This document shows, one piece after another, positions 36,278 to 49,718 of a DNA stretch of 64,000 nucleotides. The stretch is from Talpa occidentalis. Taxonomy: Eukaryota > Chordata > Mammalia > Eulipotyphla > Talpidae. The first letter of the stretch is position 1; every line of letters starts with the position of its first letter. The stretch spans positions 106,692,615 through 106,756,614 of the forward strand of contig NW_023603184.1 in NCBI RefSeq assembly GCF_014898055.3. The letters run 5' to 3'. The notes under the pieces are model-generated. The model saw nothing but the letters and a program-made list of their open reading frames with translations. It was not told the DNA's origin and made no database searches. Both the position numbers and the translations under genes were made by a program.

Positions 36278-37320
36278 AATACGGAAAATTTGAATTTTCA
36301 ATGGCTATTTGATGCATTTCTTGCTCCCTTTCTCCTTCCCCTTTCCTGATGCCCAACCACCTTTACCATACCAGTTGCCCCATGCTGCTGATTCTAATCA
36401 AAAGCAAAAAATCTGAAAATTTATCCACTTTTCAGTTATGTCCAGATATTAAGTCCCTAAGAAGCTATGTAATTTGCTCATTGACATTTTGCTATTTAAT
36501 AAATAGGTAAAACATATTGTAAAAATAGACACACTTACCCCCATTTAAAGTTTAAAAAATGCAGCCATAAACATTTTCCCCCAAATTAGATTTCATGTAA
36601 AATAGGGGTCCGTTACCGAACCAGATTATTTCCTTGATCATTAAATTTCTTTTTCTTCTCTAAAATCTAACTTTTTTTTTTTTGCTATGTCCTTCTCCAC
36701 GGGCTATGTGTAAAGGTCAGAACCTTCCAAAACACAATGCATTAGTATATTGCTCAGTCAATGATTTCAATGACCTCTTTTTTTTTTCTGTGATGGATCA
36801 CGTGGTGATCACATGGTGGTGGGAGAACTATGGGGACTACAAGTGAGAAGAAAATCAAATACTGTACAAAAATTACGGAGTAAGAAAATAAACAAGTTTA
36901 AAAGATTTTAAAAAATAATCTCAGCGACCTCAGATGGAAAAATCCTTTAGGAAGACCACCTTTTAGTAACTCTACTAATAAGTGGCTTCAGGAGGCTAAA
37001 GGCAGGCAGTAAAAGAGTGCTTTGTGTTGCCATCCTCCCCACGTCTCTCGCTTCCCCTTGCTCCTTTCTCTCCCTTTGTTCTCCTCCTCTCCTCTTCTTC
37101 CTGCCTCTCTGCCTGCCTGTTACTGAACTGCACAATGTATTAGTTATGGATGTTTTAATGGTCAAGAGTATGGAGCCCTTAGGGATTTTGCCATGAGACT
37201 ATATGAAAATAAACTCATATTTACTACTGTTATTAATAACAATGATCATTACCACTAATAAAATTATTAAAAATGTAACAGCTTATTTTTTTTAATTATG
37301 ATAGTCATCTTACAAAAAGA
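36275..37320. other. No gene recognised
   Basis: Includes two T-rich runs and a CT-rich patch at 37030-37110. No repeat family assigned. Confidence 0.4.
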
Positions 37321-37324
37321 TGTT

Positions 37325-37490
37325 CCCATCTATTACCTGTCTGATTTGATTCTCAGCACATCATGTGAAGAAGGGGATCAGGTGTTAGTTCTGCTTTTCA
37401 GATGAGAAATAAGGCTTCAAGAGGCTGACCTGCCTACATACCACAGGCAGCTAGTCGTGAGTTTGGAACTGAAATCTAAAAGGTCTAGCA
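37325..37490 (-). mobile_element. MIR fragment
   Basis: Reverse-MIR layout: tgattctcagcacatcatg, ctgcttttcagatgagaaat, aaggcttcaagaggctgacc, ggcagctagtcgtgagtttg. Confidence 0.6.
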
Positions 37491-39090
37491 GCTGTATTAT
37501 CTAAGAGGGAGTTGATGCTGGATCACAGAACCTAATTTTAAGTTATGTCTAAGAGATGTCCAGTAACAAAGGTTTGTATTCATGGATAAGTGCAATGTAG
37601 CTAGAGGAAGCAGTGACTAGCCAGCAATCCTTCATATTTTTGGTAGGCATGGTTGAGGTGGCTTTTGCCTACTTTTATTACCAGGGGCTATTCCTAAAAC
37701 ACAGTTTGATTGCCTCTGCACATTTGAATTTTAAGATGCAAGCCCAGGATTTAACCAGACATAAATATACACAGCGTTTGGAACTTGCTAAAAAATAATT
37801 TTATTTTACAAATTTGTTGGGTTTCTTTACACTTAGAATATATTTTTAGGGCAAAGAGGGATCTCTGAGATGATGTCAGTGAGAGGAGAGCACGGTTCAT
37901 GAAAAGCTGAAGAGGTTAGGAAAAAAATCTTAGGAGATAGCATAGTTTCCTCAAGGTCTTTCCTAATTATTTTGACCTTACCACTGAACACAGAACATTT
38001 TGCTGTAAGTCTCTACAAAGAGGGATCCAGGCAAACTTGTGAAAGTAGAGACCTTTGTTTTTGTAGTTCCTCCAGGTGCCACCTCCCTCTGTATAATCTT
38101 AAATTATTCCTAGACCTCATGCAATATCCTAATCATTCTTAAGGGCCATATCAGTGACTCTTTATCCATCTTATGTCCTAAAAGGCATCTCAGATTGTAT
38201 CTCCTCTTATATCTTGGTTTCCTTACTAGAAAACTCTGCTCTGGGGCTAAGTGGTATTGTAGCATTTACTCTTATCAATCATCAGGTGACTATACTATCT
38301 TTCTGCCCTTATTTGTAAGCAATATGTGAGATAGCTTTAGAACCCTTTTCACTCAATGTGTGCCAGCAACTTGGTGTGTGAAATCTTCAACTAATACATT
38401 GAGGTGATAACTTCTAAGTCCAAACATCTCCATGTGCTAAAAATCTAGGCATCTCGAAGTATGTCTAAAAACTGAACTTAAAGTTTTCCTATGAACTTGC
38501 TCTTCCTTTTGTGCTGTCTATTCATTTCTCAGTAGAATTGGCTTGAAATTTGTTCAGTTTCACATTGGAAGAGGAGGTAAATTTCTCCCATATCCTCAGA
38601 TTTCTCCAATCAGAGTGCCTTCCTCTCTGACTTCTGCACCCTGGCAACCCTTTACTTATGTCTACAGGAAAGCACACCATGTTGCATGTCCTGGTGCTCA
38701 CTTTTGAGGACTGCATGTCTCTTCTCAAGACCCTACACACCTCAACCCTCCTTTCCCTGCTGTCTTAGCTAAGCCCTGGCATAGCAGGTCAAGGTGGGGT
38801 GTCACAAACCAGAGACCTGAAATCTCTCCTAAAGTTTGCCCCCAGCTTTAACTAGGCTCTCAAATGTGTCGTCAGCTAGTGCTCTTTCCTGTCTGTGGCT
38901 GTTCCAGTTGTAAGCACCCTCCTCCTCAGACATCCTTACCTTGCCTCCTCTCTGCTCACTCACAGGAACCAGCCTTGCTTCCCACTTCATCCTGAGAAAC
39001 TGAGCATCTAGAACGAACTGCCTTCTAAGAATGAACTCATTAGGCAAAAGACCTATTTTAATCTCAATTTGCATCTTGACTCCACGATAC
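37491..39090. other. Intergenic, no supported gene
   Basis: Frames up to 72 codons only, plus a 131-codon minus frame that overlaps the MIR and is likely chance. No motif recognised. Confidence 0.4.
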
Positions 39091-39094
39091 AATA

Positions 39095-39245
39095 AGGTAC
39101 CTAGTTTATCTCCATACTGCTCTTTATGCATCTGTACAATTGGGATATCAGTGCCTGTCCTAAAAGTCACTGTAAGGACTGAATAAGACAACCTATGCAA
39201 AGGACTCAGCACAGTGCATGGCACACAAGAGGTCCTCAGTATTAA
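39095..39245 (+). mobile_element. MIR fragment
   Basis: tagtttatctccatactgct, catctgtacaattgggatat, gtaaggactgaataagacaa, cagcacagtgcatggcacac are MIR positions in order. Confidence 0.65.
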
Positions 39246-39659
39246 CCCATGTTATCAATAAGTTTCTTACCAAGTACAACTTTATCCTCCCTTTTACCTT
39301 GCCTTTTCTTTTTTAAAAATTCTGCCCAGAAGAAAAAGTTGTTCTCTTTCTGTTTGTGGCTGGTTCCGCCTTATCTGTGATTTATCCCCTCCTCCCTGTC
39401 CATTTATCTAGCCTTACAAAGCACTCTCACCCAAATTCACCTGTATCTTAACCTTTCCTATCCAGTTGGCTCAGCATATAAGGAAATTCAAATTTCTTTA
39501 TTGTCAAATAACTCAACTTCATGCATCTCTCTTTCTCAATGCCTAGATTACTCCCAAGCATTCATAACCAAATTTCTCAAAAGATCAGTTGACACTGTCT
39601 CCAATTCCTCACACCCTCAATGTACTTTCCTTTCAACAGCCCCTCAATAATACTCTTGC

Positions 39660-39720
39660 CATATATATATGGCTATATATATATGTGTGTGTGTGTGTGT
39701 GTATGTATATATATATATAA
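39660..39720. repeat. TA/TG-rich simple repeat
   Basis: Alternating TA, TG and TATG units on the + strand, flanked by unrelated sequence. Confidence 0.9.
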
Positions 39721-39831
39721 TAAACCATGGATTCCTTACTATTCCCTGTCTGATTAGTTGTGTCTCCTCTGGGTGTTCATAAGCACCTGAGCAGACCTCT
39801 TTTCCAGTGCTACCCACAATGTACTTACCGG

Positions 39832-39936
39832 ACTCTTCCACAAGAGCCTTTAAGACAAGGCTTCTTCATGTCCATTGCACAGTGTCTAGCATACAGAGTT
39901 CGAAAATATCTGATGAGTGAATGAATAAAGGAATAA
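39832..39936 (+). mobile_element. L2 3-prime end
   Basis: Words caagagcctttaagacaagg, cattgcacagtgtctagcat, gagtgaatgaataaagg match the L2 3-prime end. Confidence 0.6.
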
Positions 39937-39943
39937 ATCATAG

Positions 39944-40683
<740 letters not shown>

Positions 40684-40700
40684 AAAGTATTACTAAATAG

Positions 40701-43700
40701 GATTAGATCCTGAGGATCAGTCTTAAACAATCTTATGTTGGGAGATATAGTAGCTGAAAAGAAACATGAGACACTTCTCTTTCCTCAAGAAAGACACAAT
40801 TAATCCAAATGAAACTGTTTGCAAATACTAAAGGGTTAAACTACATGGGCCTGACTATAAGTAATATAGGTACTCTGAGTCTGTAGCAATCACTTAGGTC
40901 TGTAGTAGTCAGATTGGCTAGAGGATATTATAAATGGTATTTTAGTGAGATTATTCTGGAAGGACTGTACATAAGAGTAATCCAAAAGAGGGAGTTTGGA
41001 AAAAGTAGATTGGCCAGTGAGGAGATATGGCCTGTAGACAATGAGGAAAGGTGATTCCTTTTGTGGTGTAATTTGGTGACAATTGGAATGGAAGTGGAAG
41101 GACAGAAGATAAATCATGGAAAGCTTTCAAGTTTCTATCTGAGACTGCAAGAATAGTGACAGTGACAGCAGATTTGGAGAAAATAGATACTGTAGCTATA
41201 GCCAATCCAAGCTCTTGGAGGTCACAGCTCTAGAACATATTGAGAAGAATGTAGAACAAAGTACTCTGCAAGTTATAGACTATACAAACATTTTTATTGT
41301 AAATTTAAAAAATATATCCAACAAGTAAGTGGACATCATTGACTTGAGAAGCCCTGCAGATGATGACTAGTAACATATGTAAGTTTCAAGTCTGGCTTTT
41401 TAAAAATCTTATGCATGACAAACCATGAAAATATAATAAGTTCATGATTTCACATGAGTGAGTAGTAATTCAATCTGTGACCCACTAATCCTATTTGTAG
41501 CAAGTCCTCTTTTTCCCTACCCAAGGACGACAGAATACTGCAAACATGTCTTGAACATGTCTAGAAAATAAATGGTATTTCCAAGACAATTTAACAAAAT
41601 TCGACTTGCTGGCATTTCAACTCAACACTTAAGAGGACTACCTGAGTAAGTTAATATAAGGAAACAAAATCAGTTTGTTTAAAAATCTGTTTAGACATAG
41701 TTTAAAGGTGATGTGTGTGAGACCTGGCTTTGCTGGAAACTTCGGCATTAAGAGTTCTGAATTGAACTATATTAGTTGTCTGACTTTATGTTCTTCATCT
41801 AAGTTTCTCTATCATCATTTGTTGAACACCCCCAGAATGCTTACACCCACCCAGAACATGCCAAAAATGCAGTTCCAGAAGGTCACTTTCTAAAAAAAAA
41901 AGGATAAATGCATAAAGATGATTTTTTTCCTTTTCTGGGTAAAAAAGCTGAAAGAGGAAAATGAGGATTATTCATGAAATTTAGGGCAGGAGATAATTAG
42001 TCCAATTTATACAAATGACATTTTACTAGTCCGTTTCTGAAACTTTTTCTGTCTAGAATACTGTTTCCATTTCAAGTTAAGTAGCAAAGACAGAGCTGCT
42101 AATATTCTCATCCTCCACCATATGCATTTTTCCCATCATAGTAGGCATTATCCTCTCAAATAATAAACATAGGAACACAGTTTCCCCTTAAACAATGAAG
42201 GGGTTAGGATTACTGACCCCCCCAGTCAAAAACACAGTATAATTTATAGTTGGCTTTGCCTAAACATAGATTCTGCATCACTGAGATAAGCAACTGTTGG
42301 TTGAATCCATGAACACAGAACCTGCATGTAGAAGAATATTTGTTTAGAAGTGGAGCTATGCAGCGCAAGTCCCTGAAAACTGTCAATTGTACATGAGACA
42401 TCATGACTTTTCCAATGCTTAGGTAGAGCTAAATTCCTTCTTTTATTTTTCACAATGTTCTTCTAAATCTGCAACCCTCTCTTTATCCTAAGAAGTATTG
42501 GACTCGGTGCTATTTCTACTCTATTTGTGGACTGTCTCAGGATCATGAATTATTGTTCTTTCATGCCGGGAAACAGCAAGCTTGAAAACCTTGGTCACTC
42601 ATCTCAATTATGGCTTCCATATATAAAGACACTCAATTTATATGTGCATATGTGTTTGTGTGTCCAGTAAGTTTTCCTGGGCTGATTATTAGGCTGAGGT
42701 TTGCCAAAGAGGCTGAATTTACCTTATAGCCAAGAGAAAAAGTTATTACACAGATATAGCTTTAATATCATCTTCAAATGGTAAGTACATGTTCCTATGA
42801 CCTTCATCCATTAATAACTTCAAACTTCAGACTGACAACTTTGGCCACTAATCATAGACTGGTTCATCACTAATCACTGTCCTTTGGGTATTGGTGTTGG
42901 TTATTCATATCTTGATAACCTGCTCTGTAGGACTTTATAATTTAACTTATCCCAAAGGGCTATACATAGATTTTAGGGGAAATAATTCCATGGGTGAACA
43001 CACAGTATTTATACAAGGTCACAAAAAGATTTCAGATTGTCTCTCATTTCTCTCATTTTGTCCCTATAAAATGAAGCCTTTATGTTACCCTTTATGTTAT
43101 TCTTAGGTAATTCAGCATCAAGGAATCCCACCTAGGTATCAGGGATAATTCTCTGAAATACAAGAATAACTGTGAAATTAGGGCCTTTTTAATGAAAATG
43201 TAAGGGAAAGAGTTTTATAGACTTGAAAATAGTTTCAAAGTCATAAAATGAAAGAATATTTTCACGTATTGATTTAAATTTCTTTGGAAGTCACTGGGGG
43301 AGATGTTTTTTTAGGCAGCATTTGGATGGAAGGACAGATGACTGATTTTGGATAAAAGTATGTTCTGCCTAATTTTACCTAACCCCCTTTTAGGTGCCTG
43401 GTATCTCTGTGGTATCTCTACTCCTGCCCTATCAAAACTTGTCCGTAGGCAGGAATTTGGCATTAATCGTTCATTCTTGGGTATGATATTACCAAGGGTA
43501 CTTGAGGATTCTTTTACATGTTTGTATACATTATTCCCTACACTACCCTTGTCACCCCTTCCTTTACACAAACACATCATACAGAATAAACTTCTATCTA
43601 TGGCCAAGGCCAAGTCAGTCTGTGGGAGTTCTTCAAAAGTAAACATAGGAGAAAGGAATTAGACCTACTGCTATGATCAACACCACTGTGTTTCCCTGGG

Positions 43701-44592
43701 AAAAAGTATCTGTTAAAGTGAACCTAAAAAGGACCCAAAAAAGAAAACCAACAAAATTTGGTTGTATAAACATAATAACTCATAGAAAATGAAACAGAAG
43801 GGAGAATCTCTTCACTCTTAACTATTAAATGTTGGTTAAAGAATTAAAAACATTAACTTGTGTGGGGAGATGTAGGTGCTTTATTTTTAAAGTGGTACAA
43901 AAAACTCCTTTGAAGAGATACTAATGAATTATCCTGACAAGAAAAAAATACCTGACAATATAATTCCACATGTTCTGTTATCAGGGAAGACTTGAGAAAG
44001 AATCAGAATTGTAGGCTATTGAGAGCACTACTGTGGGTGGAGAAGATAATGATTAATAGTGACTATTAGGCCCCAGAATGAATGGTCACACATCAAACTC
44101 TTTCCATGAAAGTGGGTTAACTTAGTCAATCATCTGTAAAAATGATTAAATCTTTTTTACCAATAAAAATTATTATAAAGCCTATTTTATGACAGCTATT
44201 ATGAAAGTGAAAAGATATCACTTTTCTCTCTCTCCCCTTTCTACTATATTTGAATAATCTTTTTTTTTTCAGGATTTAAAATGATATAATCATTCCTTAA
44301 TTTGTAATTTTAGAGCTACTTGAGTACATTATTTGTCTCTACTTTTGATGAGATGGTACAAACGTGGCAACAGATTACATGCTTTATTACAATACCACAG
44401 CTGAAAAAATATGATTCTCTGGGTCGACTATCAGTAACTTACTGACATTAATTGTTAAGTTACTGAATTGAGTTATTTGCAGTGATAACTTATATTCTGA
44501 AAGGTAGGAGACCCTGAAATATTTTTTTAAAACTACCATTACTAAAAATCAACATGTAAGTGTGGATTTAGAGTTTAATACTAGGAAAGAGA
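40701..44592. other. Intergenic, no supported gene
   Basis: Almost 4 kb of AT-rich DNA. Overlapping frames of 104 and 111 codons at 43311-43662 lie on opposite strands and have no motif. I recognise no repeat with confidence. Confidence 0.4.
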
Positions 44593-44608
44593 CTGAAGTA
44601 TAATTTTT

Positions 44609-44793
44609 TTTTTTTTTTTAAATATTAAATTTTATTTTTATATTCCCCCATACAATTGCAAACGCCCCATTCTGACCCCAATCCTTCCCCTCCCGCCCCC
44701 CACCCCCCAAAAAGTGTCTCTGGTTCATAGTTTTTTGTTGATTTTGATTTTCACTTTCTTATATTCATTTTCCTGGTCCCTTATTTAAGTTTT
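44609..44793 (-). other. L1 3-prime UTR with G-rich tract
   Basis: On the minus strand the C-runs at 44687-44708 become four G-tracts of 3-6 bases separated by one base, a strong G-quadruplex pattern of a kind known in mammalian L1 3-prime UTRs. It is followed by an AATATAAAAATAAA-type end and poly(A). Confidence 0.85.
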
Positions 44794-47700
44794 CTAGATT
44801 CCTGCTATGAGTGAGACCATCCGGTATTTTTCTTTTTCTTTTTGGCTTATTTCGCTGAGCATGATCCCTTCCAGCGCCATCCATGTTGCTGCAAATTGCA
44901 TGTGTTTATCTTTTTTGAATGCTGAGTAATATTCCATGGTGTATATGTACCACATCTTCTTGATCCAGTCATCTATTTTTGGGCATTTGGGTTGTTTCCA
45001 AAGCTTAGCTATTGTAAACAGTGCTGCTATAAACATAGGAGTGCAGGTGCTCTTTGGAATTGATGTTTCTGTGTCCTTTGGGTAAATACCTAGGAGTGGA
45101 ATTGCTGGATCATATGGAAGCTCTATGTTTAGTAGGTCCAGAAATCTCCACACAGCTCTCCATAGTGGTTGGACCAGTTTGCACTCCCACCAACAGTGCA
45201 CAAGAGTTCCTTTTTCTCCACATCCTCGCCAACATTTGTTGTTGCTAGTTTTTTTAATATGTGCCATTCTCACTGGTGTGAGATGGTATCTCATGGTAGT
45301 TTTGATTTGCATTTCCCTGATTACAAGTGATGTTGAACATTTTTTCATATGTCTGTTGGCCATTTGCACTTCCTCTTCAGAGAAGTTTCTTTTTAGCTCT
45401 TCTGCCCATTTTTTGACTGGATTATTTTCTTTGTTGTTGCTGAGTCTCATCAGCTCTTTGCAGATTTTTGTGATCAGTCCTTTATCGTTAGTGTTGGGTG
45501 CAAAAATGTTCTCCCAGTTGGTGGGGTTTCTCTTTGTTTTTGTTATTGTCTCTTTTGCTGTGCAGAAGCTCTTTAATTTGATGTAGTCCCAGCTGTTTAT
45601 CTTTTTCTTCACTATCACTGCTTTGGGTGATGTGTCTGTAAAGATGTCTTTGATGTGCAAATCCCGTAGTGTTTCGCCTATATTTCCTTCTATGTATTTT
45701 ATGGTTTCAGGTCTTATGTCTAGTTCTTTAATCCATTTTGAGTTGATTTTTGTGTATGGTGTGAGGTAGTGGTCAAGCTTCATTCTTTTGCATGTAGCGA
45801 CCCAGTTTTCCCAGCACCATTTATTGAACAAACTTTCTTTGCTCCAATGCATAGTCTTTGCTCCTTTGTCAAAGATTAGTTGACCATAAATCTGTGGGTT
45901 TATTTCTGGATTTTCTATTCGATTCCATTGGTCTGTATGTCTGTTCTTGTTCCAATACCATGCAGTTTTGATGATTATGGCTTTGTAGTATAGTTTGAAG
46001 TCTGGGAGTGTGATGCCTCCATTTCCTTCTTTTTTTTTTCAGTAGAGCTTTGGCTATTCGGGGTTTTTGGTGATTCCATATGAATTTCATCAATAATTGT
46101 TCTATTTCTTTGAAGAATGCCATTGAGATTTTGATTGGAATAGCATTGAATCTGTATATTGCTTTTGGTAGGATGGCCATTTTAATAATGTTTATTCTTC
46201 CAATCCATGAGCAGGGGATGTCTTTCCATTTCTTTGTGTCTTCTTCTATTTCTTTTAACAGTGTTTTATAGTTTTCTTTGTATAGGTCCTTTACCTCTTT
46301 TGTTAGATTTATTCCCAAATATTTGATTTTTTTTGTTTCGATAATAAAAGGGGTGGTTTTTTTGATTTCTTCTTCTTCAGATTTATTGTTTGTGTATAGG
46401 AAGGCTACTGACTTTTGCGTGTTGATTTTGTATCCTGCCACTTTACTGAATTGATTGATGAGTTGAATTAGTTTTTCTGTGGAGATTTTGGGGTTCTCTA
46501 TGTATATTATCATATCATCTGCAAATAGTGATAGTTTGACTTCTTCTTTTCCTATTTGGATTCCTTGGATGTCTTTCTCTTGTCTTATTGCTCTGGCTAG
46601 GACTTCCAGTATTATATTGAAAAGCAGTGGTGAGAGTGGACATCCTTGTCTTGTTCCAGATCTTAATGGAATTGCTTTCAGCTTTTCACCATTGAGAATG
46701 ATACTGGCTGTTGGCTTGTCATAGATGGCCTTTATGATGTTGAGGTATGTTCCTTGTATCCCAAGAATTTCAAGGGCTTTTATCATGAATGGGTGTTGCA
46801 CTTTGTCGAAAGCTTTCTCAGCATCTATTGATATTATCATATGGTTTTTATATTTCTTTTTGTTGATGTGTTGGATAACGTTGATTGATTTTCGGATGTT
46901 AAACCATCCTTGTGCCCCTGGAATGAATCCAACTTGGTCGTGGTGAATTATCTTATGGATACATTGTTGGATTCTGATAGCTAAAATTTTATTGAGGATT
47001 TTTGCATCAGTGTTCATTAGGGAGATTGGCCTATAGTTTTCCTTTTTTGTGTTGTCCTTATTCGGTTTTGGTATTAGTGTAATATTGGCTTCATAGAACG
47101 TGTTTGGTATTGTCCCTTCCTTCTCAATTTTTTGGAAGAGTTTGTGGAGGATAGGCACTAATTCGTCTCTGAATGTTTGGTAGAATTCATTTGTAAATCC
47201 ATCAGGTCCTGGGCTTTTGTTTTTGGGGAGGTTTTTAATTACCATTTCAATTTCGCTGCTTGTAATTGGTCTGTTTAGGTGTTCTATTTCTTCTTTATCT
47301 AGCTTTGGGTGATTGTAGAGTTGTAGGAATTTGTCCATCTCCTCTAGATTGTTGAACTTGTTTCCATATAACTGTTCATAGTAGTTACTGATTATTCTTT
47401 TGATTTCTGCTGTGTCCGTTGTGATTTCTCCTCTTTCATTTATGATCTGTGTATTTGTGCTTTCTCCCTTTTTTCCTTTGTGAGCCTGGCTAGGGGTTTG
47501 TCTATTTTATTTATTTTTTCAAAGAACCAGCTCTTGGTTTCATTGATCTTTTGGATTGTTTTTTTAGTTTCAATTTCATTTATTTCTGCTTTGGTTTTTA
47601 TTATTTCTTTTCTTCTACTGGTTCTGGGGTTTTTTGTTGTTCTTTTTCTAGATCTTTGAGCTTCGAGATTAGGTTGTTTCTTTGAGTTCTTTCTTGTTTT

Positions 47701-48618
47701 TTGATGTGAGCTTCTATTGCTATATATTTTCCTCTTATTACTGCTTTTGCTGCATCCCATACATTTAGGATATTGGTGTCCTCCTTGTCATTCAATTCAA
47801 AGAATTTTTTAATTTCTTCTTTGATCTCCTCGTTAGTCCAGTGGTCTTCCAGTAGTGTGGCTTTTAATCTCCATGAGGTAGGATAGTTCCTTGCCTTCTT
47901 TTTATGATTTATTTCTAGTTTGATGCCTTCGTGGTCAGAAAAGATGGTTGGTATGATTTCAATCTTGGTGTATCTGTTGATGTTTGTCTTGTGCCCCAGT
48001 ATGTGATCGATCCTGGAGAATGATCCGTGTGCGCTTGAGAAAAATGTGTACTCCGTTTTTTTTGGGTTTAGTGTTCTATAGATGTCTGTTAAGCCCAAAT
48101 GCTCTAGGTCCTTATTTAGAGCTTTAGTTTCTTTACTTATTTTTTGTCTTGTTGATCTATCCATTGTTGATAGTGGTGTGTTGAAGTCTCCCACTACATA
48201 TGTGTTTTCTCTGATGTCTGTTTTCAGAGAGGACAACAGTTGTCTGATATATTTTGGTGCTCTTTCGTTTGGTGAGTATATGTTAATGAGTGTTATTTCT
48301 TCTTGAAGTATTGTCCCCTTAATCATAATGTAGTGACCATTGGGGTCTCTTTTTTTTTTTGAGTTTGAAGTCTGTTTTATCTGATATAAGTATAGCTGTT
48401 CCTGCTTTCTTTTTTGGCCCATTTGCTTGTAGGATTGTTTTCCATCCTTTGACTTTGAGCCTATTTTTATCTTTTGTAGCTAAATGTGTTTCCTGGAGAC
48501 AGCAAAAGGTTGGGTTTTGTTTCTTAATCCAGGCTGCAACTCTGTGTCTTTTTATTGAAGAGTTTAGTCCATTTACATTTAGAGTTAATATTGATATGTT
48601 AGCATCTGTATTTGCCAT
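44794..48618 (-). pseudogene. L1 ORF2 (endonuclease-reverse transcriptase), frameshifted as read
   Basis: ORF2p nicks DNA and reverse-transcribes L1 RNA. Starting at 48618, the endonuclease shows Asn14 (TLNVNG) and Glu43 (LQETH), then GDFN near 48187 and SDH near 47950. The reverse transcriptase shows SPGPDGF near 47217, [11 protein letters not shown] near 46640 and FADDMI near 46520. The C-terminal Cys-rich motif CWRGCG...HCWWEC (C-x3-C-x7-H-x4-C) is near 45200. The reading frame changes four times: in the 11-T run at 48350-48360, at about 47620-47636, near 47445-47470, and in the T-run at about 46028-46039. Between shifts the frames stay open, and I checked no nonsense codon from 46040 to 44794. 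All key catalytic motifs are present. As assembled it is inactive. See the finding on homopolymers. Confidence 0.93.
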
Positions 48619-48689
48619 TATGTTTGTCTTTCCTTTGATTTATTTATTCTTTTAATAACTTTTTTTTTTTTTTTGGTCTTCTTTCGTTG

Positions 48690-49718
48690 TTATTCGTCCC
48701 TCTGAGGTTCTGGCTTTAGGATTCCTTGTAGTATTTTTTGGAGTGGGGGTTTAGTCGCAATGAAATTCCGGAGTTTCTCTTTGTCTGGGAAGGTCCATAT
48801 TCTTTCTTCATGGAGGAAAGAGAGCTTTGCGGGATAGAGTATTCTTGGTTGGCATCTGTTTTCTTGGAGTCTGTTGACTATGTCCCTCCACTCTCTCCTT
48901 GCCCGTAGTGTTTCTTCAGAGAAGTCTGATGTCAGCCTGATTGGTTTTCCTTTGAATGTTATCTGTTTCTTCCCTCTTGTCAGCTTCATTATTTTTTCCT
49001 TGTCCTGGATTCTTGGGAGCTTTACTATTATGTGTCTTGCTGTGTTTTTCCTTTCGTCGTGGAAGTTTGGTGTTCTTCTTGCTTCTTGTATATCAATTTT
49101 CAGCTCCTTCTTCTCATTTGGGAAGTTCTCTTCAATTATATCCATGAATATTTTCTCTGTTCCTACATCTCTCTCCTCTCCTTCTGGAATTCCTATAACT
49201 CTTATATTTCCTTTCCTCATGGAGTCAGATAGTTCCCGAAGTCTTTCTTCATTCTTTTTCCTTCGTACTTCTCTTTCCTTTTCTGTTTTGGTTCTTTTTA
49301 TTTCTGTGTCTTCAAGATTACTTATTCGTTCTTCCATTTCATCTATTCTGCTTTCATTGCTTTTCCCAGAGTTCTTTAGTTCCTCCATTAATTCTTTGAT
49401 CTCCTGCATTTCTCTTACTTCCCTCTTTAGGGACTCAATTTCCTTCTTCTGATCTATCACTTTTTTAATCATGGCAATTTTAAATTCTCTTTCTGGAAGG
49501 CTCAGAAGTTCTTCCAAGTTGCTGTCGTTGCAATCTGGGGAGTGGTTTTCTTTTTGTGGTGTGCTTCTTTCCTGAGGAGTTTTTAGGTTGCGTGTGGTTC
49601 TTCTACTCCCTACTGTCTGTTTTCTAATTTGTCGTATGCGTTGGGACACTGTGTTGCTCGGACTGACTGACATCTTGGGTGAACTTCTCCGCTCCCCTCT
49701 GGCTCTTCCAGGAGCCAT
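48690..49718 (-). CDS. L1 ORF1p, nucleic-acid chaperone
   Basis: An uninterrupted 342-codon frame encoding the RNA-binding protein that trimerises and coats L1 RNA in cytoplasmic particles. Residues ~1-70 are a basic, Ser/Thr-rich tail. Residues ~76-165 are Glu/Lys/Leu-rich with heptad spacing (coiled coil). Residues ~170-250 form the RRM (NIRVIGIPEGEE onward), with the ARRTPN and ARHIIVKL motifs near 213-234. Residues ~255-325 are the C-terminal domain (FKGKPIRLTSDFS, LQENRCQPRILYPAKLSF). I chose Met1 at 49718 because it is the first ATG after the 5-prime UTR. Met16 (PKMSVSPS) is an alternative. The length is close to the ~338 residues of the human protein. Translation would depend on transcription of the L1. 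Confidence 0.93.
   Translation of the reverse strand: MAPGRARGERRSSPKMSVSPSNTVSQRIRQIRKQTVGSRRTTRNLKTPQERSTPQKENHSPDCNDSNLEELLSLPEREFKIAMIKKVIDQKKEIESLKREVREMQEIKELMEELKNSGKSNESRIDEMEERISNLEDTEIKRTKTEKEREVRRKKNEERLRELSDSMRKGNIRVIGIPEGEERDVGTEKIFMDIIEENFPNEKKELKIDIQEARRTPNFHDERKNTARHIIVKLPRIQDKEKIMKLTRGKKQITFKGKPIRLTSDFSEETLRARREWRDIVNRLQENRCQPRILYPAKLSFLHEERIWTFPDKEKLRNFIATKPPLQKILQGILKPEPQRDE

Noticed and set aside
38829..39224. 131-codon minus frame
   Set aside because: It overlaps a MIR fragment and has no domain. Random frames of this length are expected in 64 kb.
43311..43662. Overlapping frames of 111 and 104 codons on opposite strands
   Set aside because: Both strands open at once usually means chance, and no motif supports either.
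45125..45586. 153-codon + strand frame resembling a membrane protein
   Set aside because: Hydrophobic text is what antisense L1 ORF2 gives. It lies wholly within that coding region.
48874..49452. 192-codon + strand frame antisense to L1 ORF1
   Set aside because: It is the mirror of the coding strand of ORF1 and is very Ser/Phe-rich, as expected of a shadow.
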